Source: Clostridium sp. 'White wine YQ' (GTDB lineage: Bacteria > Bacillota > Clostridia > Clostridiales > Clostridiaceae). Taken from it: a stretch of DNA of 64,000 nucleotides. The notes under the pieces are model-generated. The model was not told the DNA's origin. It worked only from the letters and a program-made list of their open reading frames with translations, and made no database searches. Each line of letters starts with the position of its first letter. Position 1 is the first letter of the stretch. The stretch spans positions 981,318 to 1,045,317 of the forward strand of contig NZ_JAQYUU010000001.1 in NCBI RefSeq assembly GCF_028728205.1, read 5' to 3'. Both the position numbers and the translations under genes were made by a program. Shown here in pieces: positions 63,245-64,000 of this stretch.

Positions 63245-63746
63245 TTATACAAATCTCCTTTTCGTAATATATAGATTGATTAATAGGGAAAAGTAGATTG
63301 TCTACTTCCAAATTTGGTTTTTCAAGACTTAGGAAATAGAACCTATCTAAAATAAATATAGGCGTAACATTAAAATAGTCAGATAACTCAAAAATAGTTC
63401 TATAACCTTCCTTTATTGCATCTATAATTTTTTCATAAGGCATTATAAAATTAGTTGCCCAATTTCTAGCTTTTCTTTCTTGTTTAGAAATTTGAATTTT
63501 CTCGGAGTAGGTAAAGCATTCTGTGCTTAAATCTCCATAAGAAGTGAAATGATGTCCTAATTCTTCCGCAAGAACGGAAATAAGACGTTTAGAATCGCTT
63601 AGTATAGATTTATTTATTGCTATTGAAGGAGGCAGTCCAGGAGCCTTAAAATAGAGTCCTTCTATATAGCTATGTTTAAATTTAACTTCTTCTAATATTA
63701 TACCTTCATTATCTATTATTTCATATATTTTTTCTAATATTTTCAT
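63234..63746 (-). CDS. ImmA/IrrE-family metallopeptidase-like protein
   Basis: A 170-residue protein of the phage/ICE ImmA type. The metal-binding helix reads V-L-A-E-E-L-G-H-H-F-T-S-Y-G-D; the canonical first His of HExxH is replaced by Glu, a variant seen in phage members. A later R-K-A-R-N-W-A-T-N-F-I-M-P and a winged-helix-like tail fit the family. It probably cleaves the element's repressor after DNA damage. It is co-transcribed with int. AAGGATGG precedes the ATG. Confidence 0.85.
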   Translation of the reverse strand: MKILEKIYEIIDNEGIILEEVKFKHSYIEGLYFKAPGLPPSIAINKSILSDSKRLISVLAEELGHHFTSYGDLSTECFTYSEKIQISKQERKARNWATNFIMPYEKIIDAIKEGYRTIFELSDYFNVTPIFILDRFYFLSLEKPNLEVDNLLFPINQSIYYEKEICINER

Positions 63747-63780
63747 AAGTAATTACCATCCTTATCTAAAGTATGAAAAT

Positions 63781-63810
63781 ATTATAACACAAAATAAGAA
63801 CATATGTTCT
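63781..63810 (-). promoter_or_regulatory. Promoter of immA-int with LexA-type SOS box
   Basis: TATAAT on the minus strand (63786-63781) is the -10. The palindrome AGAACATATGTTCT (63797-63810) covers the -35 region. Its core GAACATATGTTC matches the Gram-positive LexA (DinR) box CGAACATATGTTCG except for the outer bases. This suggests DNA damage control of immA-int, or an operator of the element's own repressor. Confidence 0.6.
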
Positions 63811-63823
63811 TGTGAATATATTA

Positions 63824-63872
63824 AATAAGCTAACCATATTAAAATATCTTAATGGTTAGCTTATTAGCTTTT
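63824..63872. terminator. Hairpin terminator
   Basis: A 14-bp perfect stem AATAAGCTAACCAT / ATGGTTAGCTTATT with T runs, upstream of the immA promoter. Confidence 0.7.
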
Positions 63873-63951
63873 TGTATCTCTTAATTTTACTAAACTACAA
63901 TAATTAGCGCTATATTATATGAAATCTTATAGGTAAAACTCCATATTTTTT

Positions 63952-64000
63952 TTAATCTTCAGCAGAATAAATTTTAAACAAATCATTAATTAATAAATCT
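63952..64000 (-). CDS. Possible C-terminal end of a gene cut by the window edge
   Basis: A minus-strand frame open from the window end reads D-L-L-I-N-D-L-F-K-I-Y-S-A-E-D and stops at 63954-63952. In similar elements the repressor gene lies here on this strand. Only 15 residues are visible, so the call is tentative. Confidence 0.3.
   Translation of the reverse strand, partial: DLLINDLFKIYSAED

Overview
The window looks like a chromosome segment of a spore-forming Clostridium (sensu stricto). Base composition is very AT-rich, ribosome binding sites are strong AGGAGG types, TTG starts are common, and the sporulation set spoIIGA-sigE-sigG, sigK and spoIVA is present. The species cannot be fixed from sequence reading alone.

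Positions 1-38 kb are an accessory, mostly metabolic and regulatory region. It starts with the 3' end of an aspartase gene, then a small methyltransferase and a GNAT gene, and a divergent two-gene heterodimeric ABC exporter whose distal gene carries an apparent 1-base frameshift near its 3' end. Next come a tocopherol-cyclase-like orphan, a coiled-coil protein, a decayed 3D-domain gene, and an unusual MerR-methyltransferase fusion followed by a GH1 6-phospho-beta-glucosidase; the last two share an AACCTT/AAGGTT operator. From 12.6 to 19.1 kb lies a redox cluster: a ferric-reductase-like flavoprotein, a two-component system, ApbE flavin transferase, and a membrane polyferredoxin with two FMN-binding domains. 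Together these look like an extracytosolic flavinylation and electron transfer system. Further on are a phosphatidyltransferase-like gene, a trypsin-like protease without a signal peptide, an AI-2E-type permease, a GGDEF/EAL protein, a ROK/PHP/acetyltransferase operon, a GT2-TPR protein, a TetR/MFS pair, a cupin, two tandem XylF-like binding proteins lacking export signals, fabF, and an AraC/GyrI regulator.

Positions 38-61.9 kb are conserved core: sigK (uninterrupted), pilT, a GT2, ftsA-ftsZ, spoIIGA-sigE, sigG (with a very good sigma-F promoter), ylmC/ymxH, nrdR, pgeF, phoP-phoR, pstSCAB-phoU, a DUF512 radical-SAM protein, der, gpsA, a GNAT and spoIVA. A 41-codon lysine-rich gene follows spoIVA.

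At 61,963 a tRNA-Pro(GGG) gene marks the left end of an integrated element. It is followed by tandem 11-bp repeats, a tyrosine integrase and an ImmA/IrrE-type gene under a LexA-type SOS box; the rest of the element lies beyond the window.

The most novel-looking items are the MerR-methyltransferase fusion with its paired operators, a 52-bp inverted repeat covering the ribosome binding site of the GT2-TPR gene, the signal-less tandem XylF homologues, and a putative small RNA at about 38.0-38.15 kb. No CRISPR array, rRNA or insertion sequence was seen.
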